Of a stretch of 64,000 nucleotides of DNA, positions 47,671 through 57,449 are shown piece by piece. How positions within the stretch are numbered: position 1 is the first letter of the stretch; the number at the start of each line of letters is the position of its first letter. A program made the translations under genes and the position numbers. This DNA is from Gammaproteobacteria bacterium (GTDB lineage: Bacteria > Pseudomonadota > Gammaproteobacteria > Pseudomonadales > Pseudomonadaceae). The notes below the pieces were generated by a model. The model was not told the origin of the DNA and made no database searches. It worked only from the letters and a program-made list of their open reading frames with translations. Location: NCBI GenBank assembly GCA_018826895.1, contig JAHJYA010000067.1, positions 1 to 64,000 of the forward strand, in the 5' to 3' direction.

Positions 47671-48240
47671 TCACTCAGGCTCAGGGCCGATGGGGAAAAA
47701 CTGACCGCTGCTCCAGACCCCCAGCCAGCGCCGACCATCGTCGAGCACCTGCGGCACCGCCAGGTCCACTAGTTGATAGAACACATTACGGTGGATCAGC
47801 GCATCCAGGTTATTGCGCGCGCGGATGTAAGGCGCTGGCTCGTCGCTGTCAGGTAGCGACTCAACACGCAGTGGATGATCCGCCCCCGCATCGAAGACCT
47901 CATCGACATTGCTAGTAAACCGTAATAGCTGCTGTTCGCCTTCGCCGAGCACCTCCAGAGCAACTGCGACAAAGGGCGCATCGTCAACCTGAATACCGAC
48001 CATTTCCACCGGCGTAACCAGCACATAATCGTCGCCATCGCGGCGGATAATGCTGGAGAACAACTTGACCATCGCCTTGCGCCCAATCGGCGTTCCCAGG
48101 TAATACCAGGTCCCGTCTCGGGCTATTCGCATATCGATGTGGCCACAGAAGCGTGGATTCCACAGGTGTACAGGCGGCAAGCCCTTGCCGCTTCTGGGGA
48201 TCTGCGCCAGTAAATCGCTGGCTTTACCCGTACTGCTCAT
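47671..48240 (-). CDS. DUF1285 domain protein
   Basis: A 189-residue cytosolic protein of the DUF1285 family. It contains PPVHLWNPRFCGHIDMRI, GTWYYLGTPIGRKAMVKLFSSIIRRDGDDYVLVTPVE and a tail LGVWSSGQFFPIG. Structures of the family exist, but function is unknown. It lies next to the ETF-QO gene, as in other pseudomonads. Confidence 0.88.
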   Translation of the reverse strand: MSSTGKASDLLAQIPRSGKGLPPVHLWNPRFCGHIDMRIARDGTWYYLGTPIGRKAMVKLFSSIIRRDGDDYVLVTPVEMVGIQVDDAPFVAVALEVLGEGEQQLLRFTSNVDEVFDAGADHPLRVESLPDSDEPAPYIRARNNLDALIHRNVFYQLVDLAVPQVLDDGRRWLGVWSSGQFFPIGPEPE

Positions 48241-48280
48241 GCGCCCTCCTTCGACTTATGCCCTGCCATTCTCAGCCCGT

Positions 48281-48880
48281 TTAATGACCAACCCCGAGCA
48301 GGCTGCGCGCATAGCTGTGCAGGGGCGGGCCAATCAGATCCTCGGGCTTGGCATCGTAAAACGTCAGAAAACCACCCCGACTACGGATGCGTGCAGTATC
48401 TACCAAAAAGCGGGTATTGGTCTCGATCAGCATCAATTGGATCACACTTCGGTCAGTTCCCAGGCGGTCCACTGCTTCCTGGTCTTCCCACTCTTCGACC
48501 GTACCGATACGGTCATCGGCATACGCGAAACGGCTATACAGAAGATAGTGCGCGCCGGCCCCACGCGCCTCACTCATGGCCTCCTCCAGCCCCAGAGGCG
48601 CCCGCGCCCGACGCACCATAGGGAAATACTCGACAAAGCCTTTGAATGCTTCCTCGGCCACCACATTCGGTCGCGGATAGGTTGAGCCAGGCGGGGCGAA
48701 ATGCCCCTGGGCGATATAGATAAACGAGTCCTGCTGCAGGCGCCGTGAGGCCATGCGCTCGGTACTGCCATGGTCGAGCACACCGGCATCACGCAGGTGA
48801 TATTCGGCACCATCGGCCAGGTCGCTTACTTTCATGCAGCCAGTCAGGCTTAGCGCCACCAATAGGAGCAGGTTACGCAT
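48281..48880 (-). CDS. DUF4823 lipoprotein
   Basis: A 199-residue lipoprotein: signal MRNLLLLVALSLTGC with lipobox cysteine 15, then a mature domain with VLDHGSTERMASRRLQQDSF, IAQGHFAPPGSTYPRPN and IQLMLIETNTRFLVDTARI. This fits the DUF4823 family of Pseudomonas envelope lipoproteins of unknown function. The ATG 48880 is preceded by AATTTATGC; the longer frame lacks the signal. Confidence 0.78.
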   Translation of the reverse strand: MRNLLLLVALSLTGCMKVSDLADGAEYHLRDAGVLDHGSTERMASRRLQQDSFIYIAQGHFAPPGSTYPRPNVVAEEAFKGFVEYFPMVRRARAPLGLEEAMSEARGAGAHYLLYSRFAYADDRIGTVEEWEDQEAVDRLGTDRSVIQLMLIETNTRFLVDTARIRSRGGFLTFYDAKPEDLIGPPLHSYARSLLGVGH

Positions 48881-49074
48881 AAATTGATCCTCTCGAAGCC
48901 GGTGACGGAAATCCGGCGGATCAGATCGGAATGCAGATTCTGCGCCAGATACACCGGGGATCCTACAAACCACGCAGCGGCATCTGAGCCAAAAGACAGG
49001 TCTTGCTTGCCCGCAGAATATGCCTGGTGCTTACACATAAACTGCCTACGCGACACCTGTCGCAATATTCAGGA

Positions 49075-50067
49075 TTAATCTGCCGCTGCATCCATCAAGG
49101 ATAGCGAGCTGGATTGGCTCACCCTATTGATATGAAGGCTTCTCGCACTAGACGCAGCCGCCGGACGCCGACCGTACTGTCGAGGCGAGGCGCCCATTAC
49201 TCGTTTGAATGCGACGCTGAACGCGCTTTCCGATTCATAGCCGAGCGAGAGGGAGATAACGGATACGGAATCACTGGAGTTCTCCAATCTGTCGCCAGCG
49301 AGAAGCATGCGCCAACGCGTCACATAATCCATCGGTGAGGTGCCTATCGTTTCCCGAAACTTCAGGGCAAAGGCCGAACGCGACATACAAGCTCGTTCGG
49401 CCAGACGCTGTAACGTCCATCGATAAGCTGGATCTGCGTGGATCGCTCTGATCGCCGGGCCCAGTTGATTGTCAGCCACGCCAAATAGCCAGCCAGTACG
49501 GCTCCCGCCCTCATCTTTTACGTGTAGCCGCAGCGCCTGAACCAGCATCATATGGGCGAGGTGCTGAGCAATGAGAAAGCTACCGGGCTCGGGATCGTGC
49601 AGCTCTTGCATCATTCTTTCCACAGACCAACGTAACGCGGCCTGCTCCGTTTCGTTGTGAATATGCACGATTGGGGGAAGCATGCCCATCAAGGTTTCGG
49701 CGTGCCCACCGCTGACACCAAACCGGCTACCAACAAGAAAGAAATCGCCCCCGTCTTTGATTTTCACAACGGTTCCAGGGCGAGAAGGCGGAAAGTAATT
49801 ACTCGAGGGTTCCGGCGTTAACGCCATGTCACTGGCCAAACGAAAAGGACGCCCGCTCGGCAGAACAAAGCAGTCACCTTTCGTCATATAAACGGCGTCT
49901 GGAACGCCCTCAACCGCCAGCCAGCATTCGCCAGAAACCACGGCATAGCATTTGATTAACTTGTTTTGGTCTGGGAATTGAATCGACCACTCTCCGCCGG
50001 CCTCAACGCCTGCAGATACATAGCTGCGTGGTTTCAGCAGCGAGAGAACCTCAGATAGCGGATCCAC
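49075..50067 (-). CDS. AraC-family regulator with cupin-type sensor
   Basis: A 330-residue regulator. An N-terminal cupin-like ligand domain of the AraC_binding (cupin_6) type (about 1-170, with CYAVVSGECWLAVEGVP and YMTKGDCFVLPSGRPFRL) is followed by a C-terminal double HTH (about 215-320; LAERACMSRSAFALKF and ISLSLGYESESAFSVAFKRVMGASPRQY). The start is GTG 50067 with a strong AGGAGG 4 nt upstream; the longer frame has no such site. It is divergent from the RND genes and is the likely regulator of the island. Effector unknown. Confidence 0.82.
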   Translation of the reverse strand: MDPLSEVLSLLKPRSYVSAGVEAGGEWSIQFPDQNKLIKCYAVVSGECWLAVEGVPDAVYMTKGDCFVLPSGRPFRLASDMALTPEPSSNYFPPSRPGTVVKIKDGGDFFLVGSRFGVSGGHAETLMGMLPPIVHIHNETEQAALRWSVERMMQELHDPEPGSFLIAQHLAHMMLVQALRLHVKDEGGSRTGWLFGVADNQLGPAIRAIHADPAYRWTLQRLAERACMSRSAFALKFRETIGTSPMDYVTRWRMLLAGDRLENSSDSVSVISLSLGYESESAFSVAFKRVMGASPRQYGRRPAAASSARSLHINRVSQSSSLSLMDAAAD

Positions 50068-50657
50068 AGTACCTCCTGGACGATGGCGAAGATAACCCAC
50101 ACCTTACCGCACAAAAAGTACAGCACATAAGTAGCTATACAGGGTTTTAAAGGCACCTCTTGAAGCCGGGTACGGATCCACACAGCGTTACTGCGCTGCT
50201 TGCTGTGCCGGCTTTTCTAACCGGCAGCGAGTGACACTGCATAGAACGCCCCCTTGGCATCAAGTAGCACGCAGAGAAGCCAGTCCCAATGCACGACTGA
50301 CTGAACAAACGTCTACACCCCCCTCCCAGGCTGCGCGGACGATCAAGAAAGTATTCAGGATCAACACGCATAGACCCCATTTAGCCGTGCTCATAATCTC
50401 GAAAAGGAATATGACCTGGCAGCCTCGTTGCCGATGCTATGGCACTCGACGAAGAAGAAAGGCCGACATCCCAACACAGTAGATTTGTGATTCATCCCAT
50501 GACGACCACGATCTTTCCGGCCTCTAAAGCGCGCAAACACCACACAGGGCAACACGCTCATGCAACTGACTGAAAGCCGCCAGCACGTTGGTATCGCCCC
50601 CTCCGACTTTCGCCGAATAGTCGTATCCGAGTTTTACATCCTCTCGTTTCTCGACCA
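50068..50657. other. Long low-GC intergenic region of the island
   Basis: These 590 nt between the divergent AraC and RND genes hold no supported gene. On the minus strand at about 50524-50640 there is a short reading frame DYSAKVGGGDTNVLAAFSQL followed by HERVALCG, which weakly resembles the VGG...RVALCG segment of CurA-like NADP-dependent oxidoreductases; it could be a gene remnant. Regulatory sites for AraC are expected here, but none can be singled out. Confidence 0.45.
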
Positions 50658-51782
50658 ATGAACGTGCATATGGTTTTCCGAAAAGAAGGCTCGGCCCTAC
50701 TCGCCGTCCTCCTGATGCCTCTACTGCTTTCAGCTTGCGATGAGCCACTGCCCGGCGATAGCGAGGCGCCGCCAATTGAGACGTCGCGTGTCACCGTAGT
50801 AGCAGCCAAAGCCACCACATTCGGCGAACAATTTGTCCTCTCAGGGACTCTGACTGCTGAACGTCAAGCACAACTATCGGTGCGCGCCGATGGATTGATT
50901 TCGCGGGTCCACGTCGATGCCGGCGACAAGGTTCAGCGTGGACAGGTACTGCTCGAGCTTGACCCGGCTCTATCCCTCCAGATATTGCTCCGCGCCCGCG
51001 CCGAAGCAGCTCAAGCGACCGCTAGCGTGCGCGAAGCAAAGCGCCTGCTCAGCGAAGCGCAACAACTCATCAAGCACAATGCCATAGCCGCAACAGAGGT
51101 TGGCGCGCGCGCCTCCGCTTTGGACCTCGCTCTGGCAACGGAAGAGACCGCCAGGGCCAGTGTGCGAGAGCAGGAAGAAATCATCGTACGGCACGCCCTG
51201 CCCGCACCGTTCTCCGGCACGGTAGCCGAGAAGCACAGCGAAATCGGTGAATGGGTAAATCGCGGTACGCCGGTTCTATCACTGGTGGCCACCGACCGTG
51301 TGCGCCTGGACCTGCGCGCACCGCAGGAGCGCTTCGGACAAATCGATGAAAATGCGCAAGTGCGCGTGTTCGCCGACAGTCTTGGTGGCACACCATTGCC
51401 GGCGCGCATCAGCGCACAGGTACCGGTAACCGACCCCAGCACGAGAACCTTCCTGCTGCGCCTACTCGTAGACGACCCAGACGGTCGCCTGCTTCCCGGG
51501 ACCTCCGCCCGTGCCGAGATTTCACTTTCGCAACCGGTCACCGACGCAGTGTCGATAAGCCGGGATGCCTTACTGCGCCAGCCCGATGGTAGTCACAATA
51601 TCTATGCGATTGAGGAAAGTGACGGCCAGACGGTAGTGAGCAGGCGCCTCGTGCAGATTCTTAATGAGCGCGATGGCCTGGTTGCCATCTCCGACGATAG
51701 CGTGAAAGAAGGCGAGCGTATCGTAATCCGCGGCAACGAGGCCTTGGCCGATGGTCAGACAGTAGAAGTGATGGAACGCTGA
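50658..51782 (+). CDS. RND efflux membrane fusion lipoprotein
   Basis: A 374-residue periplasmic adaptor. The lipoprotein signal has cysteine 27 (PLLLSAC). The first barrel/lipoyl half is RADGLISRVHVDAGDKVQRGQVLLELD, followed by a helical hairpin (about 110-170), the second lipoyl half LPAPFSGTVAEKHSEIGEWV, and a beta-barrel with VPVTDPSTRTFLLRL. It joins the RND permease to an outer-membrane channel. It starts 3 nt before the permease's ATG region on the same strand, forming an operon. The exact start (50658 or 50670) is uncertain. Confidence 0.87.
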   Translation: MNVHMVFRKEGSALLAVLLMPLLLSACDEPLPGDSEAPPIETSRVTVVAAKATTFGEQFVLSGTLTAERQAQLSVRADGLISRVHVDAGDKVQRGQVLLELDPALSLQILLRARAEAAQATASVREAKRLLSEAQQLIKHNAIAATEVGARASALDLALATEETARASVREQEEIIVRHALPAPFSGTVAEKHSEIGEWVNRGTPVLSLVATDRVRLDLRAPQERFGQIDENAQVRVFADSLGGTPLPARISAQVPVTDPSTRTFLLRLLVDDPDGRLLPGTSARAEISLSQPVTDAVSISRDALLRQPDGSHNIYAIEESDGQTVVSRRLVQILNERDGLVAISDDSVKEGERIVIRGNEALADGQTVEVMER

Positions 51783-51785
51783 TCT

Positions 51786-54700
51786 ATGGACTTTGGACGC
51801 GTCCTTCAGCACAGCACCCTAATTGCCGTAGCAGTCCTAATCCTGTGTGTACTTGGGATAAGTGCAGCGCTACGCGTGCCCGTCCAGATGATCCCGGATC
51901 TGGAAGTACGCACTATCAGCGTGGACACGCGCTGGCCCGGCGCCTCACCGAGGGATGTCGAGCAGGACATATTGATTGAGCAGGAGCAGTATCTGCGCAA
52001 CTTACCCGGCCTGCGTCGTATGATTTCGACCGCAAGTGTCGGGCAGGCCAGCATAGAACTCGAGTTTCCCTTCGGCGTCGACATCAACGAAGCCTTGATC
52101 CGAACCAATAATGCGCTCAGCCAAGTTTCCGGCTATCCGGAAAACGTCGATGCGCCCGCACTGACCACAATATCTTCGTCCGATCAGCCCTTCATGTATT
52201 TCCGTGTAGGCCCGCGCGCAGAAAACGAGGCCAACCTCGATCTGGCCATGATGCGCAGCTTTCTGGAAGACGAAGTACGACCACGCCTGGAGCGTGTCCA
52301 AGGCGTATCATTGCTGGAGATCCGCGGTGCGGAAGAGCGTCAGGTACGTATCGAAGTTGACCCATACCGTCTAGCAGAGCGCGGGCTGGATATGGCCGAT
52401 GTACGCGACGCCTTGAGGGCGCGCAATATTGATCGCTCTGCCGGTGATCTGAACGACGGCAAACGCAGCGTTCTGATACGCACTGTAGGCCGCTTCCGTG
52501 AGCCAGCCGACATCGGCGAGTTAATCGTCGCCGAACGTGACGGCGTATTAGTACATCTATCGGATGTGGCTGATCTCCAGCTTCGGCATCATGAACTACG
52601 CACCTTATCGTATTACAACGGATTGCCGGCTCTGATCTTGTCGATACGACGTGAGCCAGGCTCCAATGTCATCCAAACCAAGTACGCCGTATTACCAGAG
52701 GTCGAGGCCATCAACGCCGAGATCCTAGCGCCACTTGGCTTGGAGATGACCCTGGTCAACGAGGATGCACGATACGTTGAGGACTCGGTCACCAATATCT
52801 GGAACAACCTGCTGCTCGGCACGCTGCTTGCCACCCTGGCGATGTACGCCTTCCTACGCTCGGCACGCAGCACACTGGTCGGGGTCGTCGCCATTCCGAT
52901 CTGCACCGTTGCAGCCTTCATCGGCCTACTACTGGCAGGGCGCACCCTCAACGTAATATCGATGGCAGGCGTGGCTTTCGCAATCGGCATGACCTTGGAC
53001 AATACCATTGTGGTATTGGAAAGCATCGACCAAGCAAGAAGGCGTGGCCTCAAGCCCATCGAAGCTGCCGTCGCGGGAGTGAGCAGAGTCTGGCCCGCCG
53101 TGCTGGCTTGTACACTGACCACAGTATTGGTATTCGCTCCCACGCTTTTCATCCACGAGGAAGCCGGGCAGCTTTATTCAGACATCGCCATCGCCATCTC
53201 GGCCTCGATTCTGGCGTCGATGGCAGTCGCAGTGACTGTGCTCCCGGCCATGGCCGCCTGGCTGCTGCCGTCTCTGACACTCGGGAAACCTGTCGATGGC
53301 AAAGTAGTCGGCCAGATAGGGCGATGGATAGATATGTCCTATCAGAGCCCGAGACGTCGTGCAGCGATTCTACTCGGGACGCTATGCATATCTATCTGGG
53401 CCGTGGCGTGGCTAACGCCACCAGCCGAATATCTCCCGGAAGGTGAAGAAGCACGGATATTCTCGCGTTTGATTGCACCACCCGGCTATAACCTGGCCGA
53501 AATGGAGGGTATTGCACAGGTTTTAATTCCGGAGTTGCAGCAGCGCATCGAAGACGACCCAGCGCTTTTCCACCGCGGTGAAACGAACGTGCCTGCGATC
53601 CGTTTCTTCACCATGTTCGTCGATGCGCAGGGTATCAGCGTCATTACCGACCCAAAGAACCCTGACGATTTAGACGCCTTGATGAGCGCGCTGGAAGCAC
53701 GATTCACAGCCTGGCCGGGCATGCGAGCATTCGCCTCGCGTGGCTCCATTATTTCCAGCAACGACGGCGGCACACGTAGCATCAACCTGAACGTTTCCGG
53801 TACCGATCTCGCGCAAATTTATCAGGTGGCCAGCCGCGCCTTTATCCGAGCCGGATCGCTCTTCGATGGTGCGCAGATAGGTTCTGAACCCAGCACGCTC
53901 AGCCTGAATCAGGCTCTGCTAGAAGTTCATCCACGCTGGGAGCGTCTGAGCGAAGTAGGCCTGGACGCTGAGCGCTTTAGCTACTCGGTAGCGGCTCTGA
54001 GCGATGGTGCGTTCGCAGACGCAATGATCCTGGACGACCGTCGTGTCGACATCTACCTCTTCAGTAACGTGGATAGCAAACAGCGGGCGGGTCACCTGCG
54101 CGATTTGCCCATCGCCACACCATCGGGCGCGATACTGCCACTCTCTGCACTGGCCGATATACAGGAGTCTACAGATACAGACAGTATTCGCCGGTTAGAT
54201 GGGCGCCGCACCGTCACACTCAACATTGTCCCGCCACGCTCGGTAGCCCTGGAAACGGGCGTCGAGCGTGTAAGAAAAAATCTGATCGAAGCAATGCGCG
54301 CTGACGGCGAAATTCCATATGACATCTCACTTGGAATCACCGGTGCCAGCGACCAATTACAGGCAACGCGTGAAGCGGTCTCTGGAAATTTCCTGATCGC
54401 TGTATTGCTGTGCTACCTGATGCTGGTAGCAATCTTCCGCCACTGGGGGAGGCCTTTGTTCGTCATGGCCACAATCCCGTTGGGCATTGCGGGTGGGATC
54501 ATCGGTCTAGCAATACTCAATACTGCCGGCACCCCCTTCGGTATCCATCAACCCTTCGACATGATCACCCTGCTCGGCTTCCTGGTACTACTCGGCGCCG
54601 TCGTCAACAATCCAATTCTGATCGTGCAGGAAACCTACAAGCGCATGGAAGAAGGCGCGGACTCAATCACCTTGGCAGTAAGCGAGGCCGTACGTATTCG

Positions 54701-54944
54701 CCTGCGAGCAATTCTGATGTCCAGCCTGACGACCATTCTAGGAGTAGCCCCTCTGGTACTGATTCCGGGGGCTGGCACCGAACTCTACCGCGGCCTGGGC
54801 GCCATCGTAATGTTCGGAATTGCATTTTCCACACTGGTCACGCTCACCTTTCTACCCAGCCTAATGATCATGGCCCTTGCGCTGCAGGAGCGGCTAGGTG
54901 CGTTGTTACACCCCTACCTGGTTCGTTTTCGTACAAAAGAATGA
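51786..54944 (+). CDS. RND-family efflux permease (VDN/VNN type)
   Basis: A 1052-residue inner-membrane pump with 12 TM helices and two large periplasmic loops. It drives export of hydrophobic or amphiphilic compounds by proton-motive force. In TM4 the AcrB Asp407-Asp408 pair is Asp405-Asn406 (GMTLDNTIVVLE), and AcrB Lys940 is Asn941 in TM10 (GAVVNNPILIV), as in the SwrC-like subgroup. The adaptor gene ends 3 nt upstream. No outer-membrane channel gene is adjacent, so a TolC-like protein from elsewhere is presumably used. Codons are less GC-biased than in the core genes. Confidence 0.9.
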   Translation: MDFGRVLQHSTLIAVAVLILCVLGISAALRVPVQMIPDLEVRTISVDTRWPGASPRDVEQDILIEQEQYLRNLPGLRRMISTASVGQASIELEFPFGVDINEALIRTNNALSQVSGYPENVDAPALTTISSSDQPFMYFRVGPRAENEANLDLAMMRSFLEDEVRPRLERVQGVSLLEIRGAEERQVRIEVDPYRLAERGLDMADVRDALRARNIDRSAGDLNDGKRSVLIRTVGRFREPADIGELIVAERDGVLVHLSDVADLQLRHHELRTLSYYNGLPALILSIRREPGSNVIQTKYAVLPEVEAINAEILAPLGLEMTLVNEDARYVEDSVTNIWNNLLLGTLLATLAMYAFLRSARSTLVGVVAIPICTVAAFIGLLLAGRTLNVISMAGVAFAIGMTLDNTIVVLESIDQARRRGLKPIEAAVAGVSRVWPAVLACTLTTVLVFAPTLFIHEEAGQLYSDIAIAISASILASMAVAVTVLPAMAAWLLPSLTLGKPVDGKVVGQIGRWIDMSYQSPRRRAAILLGTLCISIWAVAWLTPPAEYLPEGEEARIFSRLIAPPGYNLAEMEGIAQVLIPELQQRIEDDPALFHRGETNVPAIRFFTMFVDAQGISVITDPKNPDDLDALMSALEARFTAWPGMRAFASRGSIISSNDGGTRSINLNVSGTDLAQIYQVASRAFIRAGSLFDGAQIGSEPSTLSLNQALLEVHPRWERLSEVGLDAERFSYSVAALSDGAFADAMILDDRRVDIYLFSNVDSKQRAGHLRDLPIATPSGAILPLSALADIQESTDTDSIRRLDGRRTVTLNIVPPRSVALETGVERVRKNLIEAMRADGEIPYDISLGITGASDQLQATREAVSGNFLIAVLLCYLMLVAIFRHWGRPLFVMATIPLGIAGGIIGLAILNTAGTPFGIHQPFDMITLLGFLVLLGAVVNNPILIVQETYKRMEEGADSITLAVSEAVRIRLRAILMSSLTTILGVAPLVLIPGAGTELYRGLGAIVMFGIAFSTLVTLTFLPSLMIMALALQERLGALLHPYLVRFRTKE

Positions 54945-55109
54945 TCAGGGCTGCATAGCCACTCTATGTACGCACTAAATTAAAACACTCGATAGTTGCT
55001 ATTTGCTGACCTCCGAAGAGTTCAAAGCAACCCGAAATCAGAGCGGGCACGACGCCTTTGTCTGAGCATGGTTCGGCCATAGGTTTTCAGAATTTTACAG
55101 AGAATATCT

Positions 55110-56243
55110 ATGAATTTAAAAAGAGCGACCTGTACTGCCTGCGCCATATTTCTCAGCGGCCTTGGTAGCCAGGAGGCACAAGCGAACCGCTCCGATGAAC
55201 AAGGATATGTAAATACGCATGATCGGTTAGCCTGGAAAAGTTGTCAGCAGATAGAAAGCCAAGACACTCGACTTGCTTGCTTCGACAGATGGGCACAACA
55301 GCAGCAAACAGCCAAGACCACTTCGCGGTCCAACGCACCGCCAAAGGAGGAGACAAGAGCAGAGGTACTCCTTCCCAGAGAAGCATCGACTATCACTGGC
55401 GACAGTTGCCGCGACAAACAATATTCCGATTTATCACGCTTCTGGGAACTAGAGGCCAGTAGTAACTGTGGCACCTTCTCCCTACGTGGATACCGGCCCT
55501 TGAATTTTTCGCTTTCAACTGCGACGAGTCGACCCGATATACAGGCGTCTCATGGGGGTGAAGGCTCGAACTATCAAGCCAACGAAGCACGCATAAGCCT
55601 GTCGTTACGCACCAAGCTTGCCCAGAACTTGCTTACAGATAACGACTCTGTCAAGCAGGACTCGTTGTGGTTCGGCTATAGCCAGCAGTCAACGTGGCAA
55701 TTGTTCAACGAGGAAATATCGCGCCCGTTTCGAAGCACTGACCATGAGCCGGAAATTATGTACGTGTATCCCACCGACTTCAGTTTTCTTGGCGGCGCGA
55801 GGTTGCGCTATACCGGTATCGGTGTCGTTCACCACTCCAATGGCGAGTCGCAACCGCTCTCACGAAGCTGGAACCGTGTTTACTTGATGGGCGGTACAGA
55901 ATTCGACAATAACTTTCAGATCACCGGCCGACTTTGGCACCGAATAAGGGAAGACGCTGAGACTGACGATAATCCAAACATCGCTGACTATATCGGCCGC
56001 GCCGAGTTCAGCGGGCGATGGAAATACGATCAAGATAATACTTTCGACGCAACCCTGCGCAGCAACTTGCGTAGCAGCGGGCGCGGTTCGCTGCGCCTTG
56101 AATGGTTTAAAGCGATCGGCGACCCGGAAAGTAGCAACCTGCATTTCCATACCCAGTTATTTCACGGTTATGGCGACACCTTACTTGACTACAACCGCAC
56201 GCGTACCGTTCTAAGTATTGGGTTGAGCCTGGAGGGTTTCTGA
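55110..56243 (+). CDS. pldA: Outer-membrane phospholipase A
   Basis: A 377-residue secreted OMPLA. A signal peptide (1-25) is followed by an N-terminal extension with a CxxI...RLACFD motif (50-62) and linker. The barrel from about 120 carries the catalytic His241 and Ser243 (VVHHSNG), and Asn255 (SRSWNR) has the correct +12 spacing. The barrel ends with LSIGLSLEGF. It hydrolyses phospholipids in the outer leaflet after dimerisation with calcium. It lies downstream of the RND genes in the low-GC island and might deal with membrane damage by their substrates; that link is inferred. Confidence 0.92.
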   Translation: MNLKRATCTACAIFLSGLGSQEAQANRSDEQGYVNTHDRLAWKSCQQIESQDTRLACFDRWAQQQQTAKTTSRSNAPPKEETRAEVLLPREASTITGDSCRDKQYSDLSRFWELEASSNCGTFSLRGYRPLNFSLSTATSRPDIQASHGGEGSNYQANEARISLSLRTKLAQNLLTDNDSVKQDSLWFGYSQQSTWQLFNEEISRPFRSTDHEPEIMYVYPTDFSFLGGARLRYTGIGVVHHSNGESQPLSRSWNRVYLMGGTEFDNNFQITGRLWHRIREDAETDDNPNIADYIGRAEFSGRWKYDQDNTFDATLRSNLRSSGRGSLRLEWFKAIGDPESSNLHFHTQLFHGYGDTLLDYNRTRTVLSIGLSLEGF

Positions 56244-56405
56244 GTAACTCCGAGCTGCTACGCCAGCCATTGCCTGTAGCGCAAATACAGAGATGGACTC
56301 TCGCAAAAATAAAGCGGACTTTCAGGCATGGATCGCACAAGACTTGGCACCTAATCTCCGCGGTAAGGTCGTCATGACCGATCTATATGCGTAAGGAGAT
56401 TAACC

Positions 56406-57449
56406 ATGAACAAGAAAGAATCCTCTAGTGCCAAGCAATGCCTACAGGATATGGAGCGGCGTCGTTTTCTTGGGGGACTGGCATTGAGTGCTGGTGCGGG
56501 CGTAATCGCGAGCCTCGGTGTATCCGGCCTTTCACATGCAACACAATCCCCTGTGAGCAATAGAGTCCTCGTTACAACACCAACAGGAAATATAGGCCAT
56601 CAAGTACTCGAAAATATTCTTTCTAGCGGCTTTCCTATTCGAGTAATAGACCGCGATCCCTCTCGTATACCCTCCTCCATAAAAGGGCAGATTGAAGTGG
56701 TGCAGGGTTCGCACAGCGACCCCGCCGTTGTAGATGAGGCATTTAAAGATACCGATACTGTCTTCTGGCTATGTCCCCCAGACCCGCAGGCTGAAAGCGT
56801 AATGGCCGCCTATGTAAACTTCACCCGTCCGGCCTGCGAAGCAATTATCCGGCACGGTGTACGCCGCGTTGTTAGCATCTCAGCCCTCGGACGGGGGACG
56901 CCGCAAGCACGTAATGCCGGGCACGTCACCGCCTCACTGGCGATGGACGACCTGATCGCCAACACAGGCGTGCATTTTCGCGCACTGACCATGTCGTCAT
57001 TCATGAATAATATTGCCCGTCAGGCGACGTCGATCAGTAAACAAGGCGTATTTTTTCTCCCCATGGATGGTGATCGCAAATTCCCGACTGTAGCTTCTCG
57101 TGATATTGCGTCTGTGGCATCCGGGCTACTACTTGATCGCACCTGGAGTGGCCGCAGCGAAGTACCAGTGCTAGGCCCGGAAGACCTTTCATACAATGAC
57201 ATGGCAAAAATCATGTCTGATGTACTCGGTAAACCCGTGCGCTACCAACAGGTCAGTCTCGATACATTTAAGGCAGGCTTTGTCCAGCGTGGAATGTCGG
57301 AGGCAATGGCTCAGGCCACGAGCGATATGTACCAAGCCAAAAATGAAGGGCTCGACAATGCAGTACAGCGCACACCCGATAACACCACACCGACTACGTT
57401 CAGACAGTGGTGCGAAGAGGAATTACGGCCGGTGATTCTTCAACATTGA
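56406..57449 (+). CDS. Tat-signal NmrA-like NAD(P)-binding protein
   Basis: A 347-residue protein. A twin-arginine leader (MERRRFLGGLALSAGAGVIA, Arg18-Arg20) with cleavage near SHA is fused to an NmrA/SDR-a5 atypical Rossmann domain (VLVTTPTGNIGHQVLENIL, then VVSISALGRG). There is no Tyr-x-x-x-Lys. Export of a folded NAD(P)-type protein by Tat is unusual but fits its requirement for folding in the cytoplasm. GGAG lies 8 nt before the ATG. It is 162 nt downstream of pldA, within the island. Function unknown. Confidence 0.8.
   Translation: MNKKESSSAKQCLQDMERRRFLGGLALSAGAGVIASLGVSGLSHATQSPVSNRVLVTTPTGNIGHQVLENILSSGFPIRVIDRDPSRIPSSIKGQIEVVQGSHSDPAVVDEAFKDTDTVFWLCPPDPQAESVMAAYVNFTRPACEAIIRHGVRRVVSISALGRGTPQARNAGHVTASLAMDDLIANTGVHFRALTMSSFMNNIARQATSISKQGVFFLPMDGDRKFPTVASRDIASVASGLLLDRTWSGRSEVPVLGPEDLSYNDMAKIMSDVLGKPVRYQQVSLDTFKAGFVQRGMSEAMAQATSDMYQAKNEGLDNAVQRTPDNTTPTTFRQWCEEELRPVILQH

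Noticed and set aside
56293..56394. 33-codon frame between pldA and the Tat-NmrA gene (MDSRKNKADFQAW...)
   Set aside because: The ribosome-binding site is weak, it is too short to judge, and it matches no family I know. It could be a remnant, but cannot be supported.
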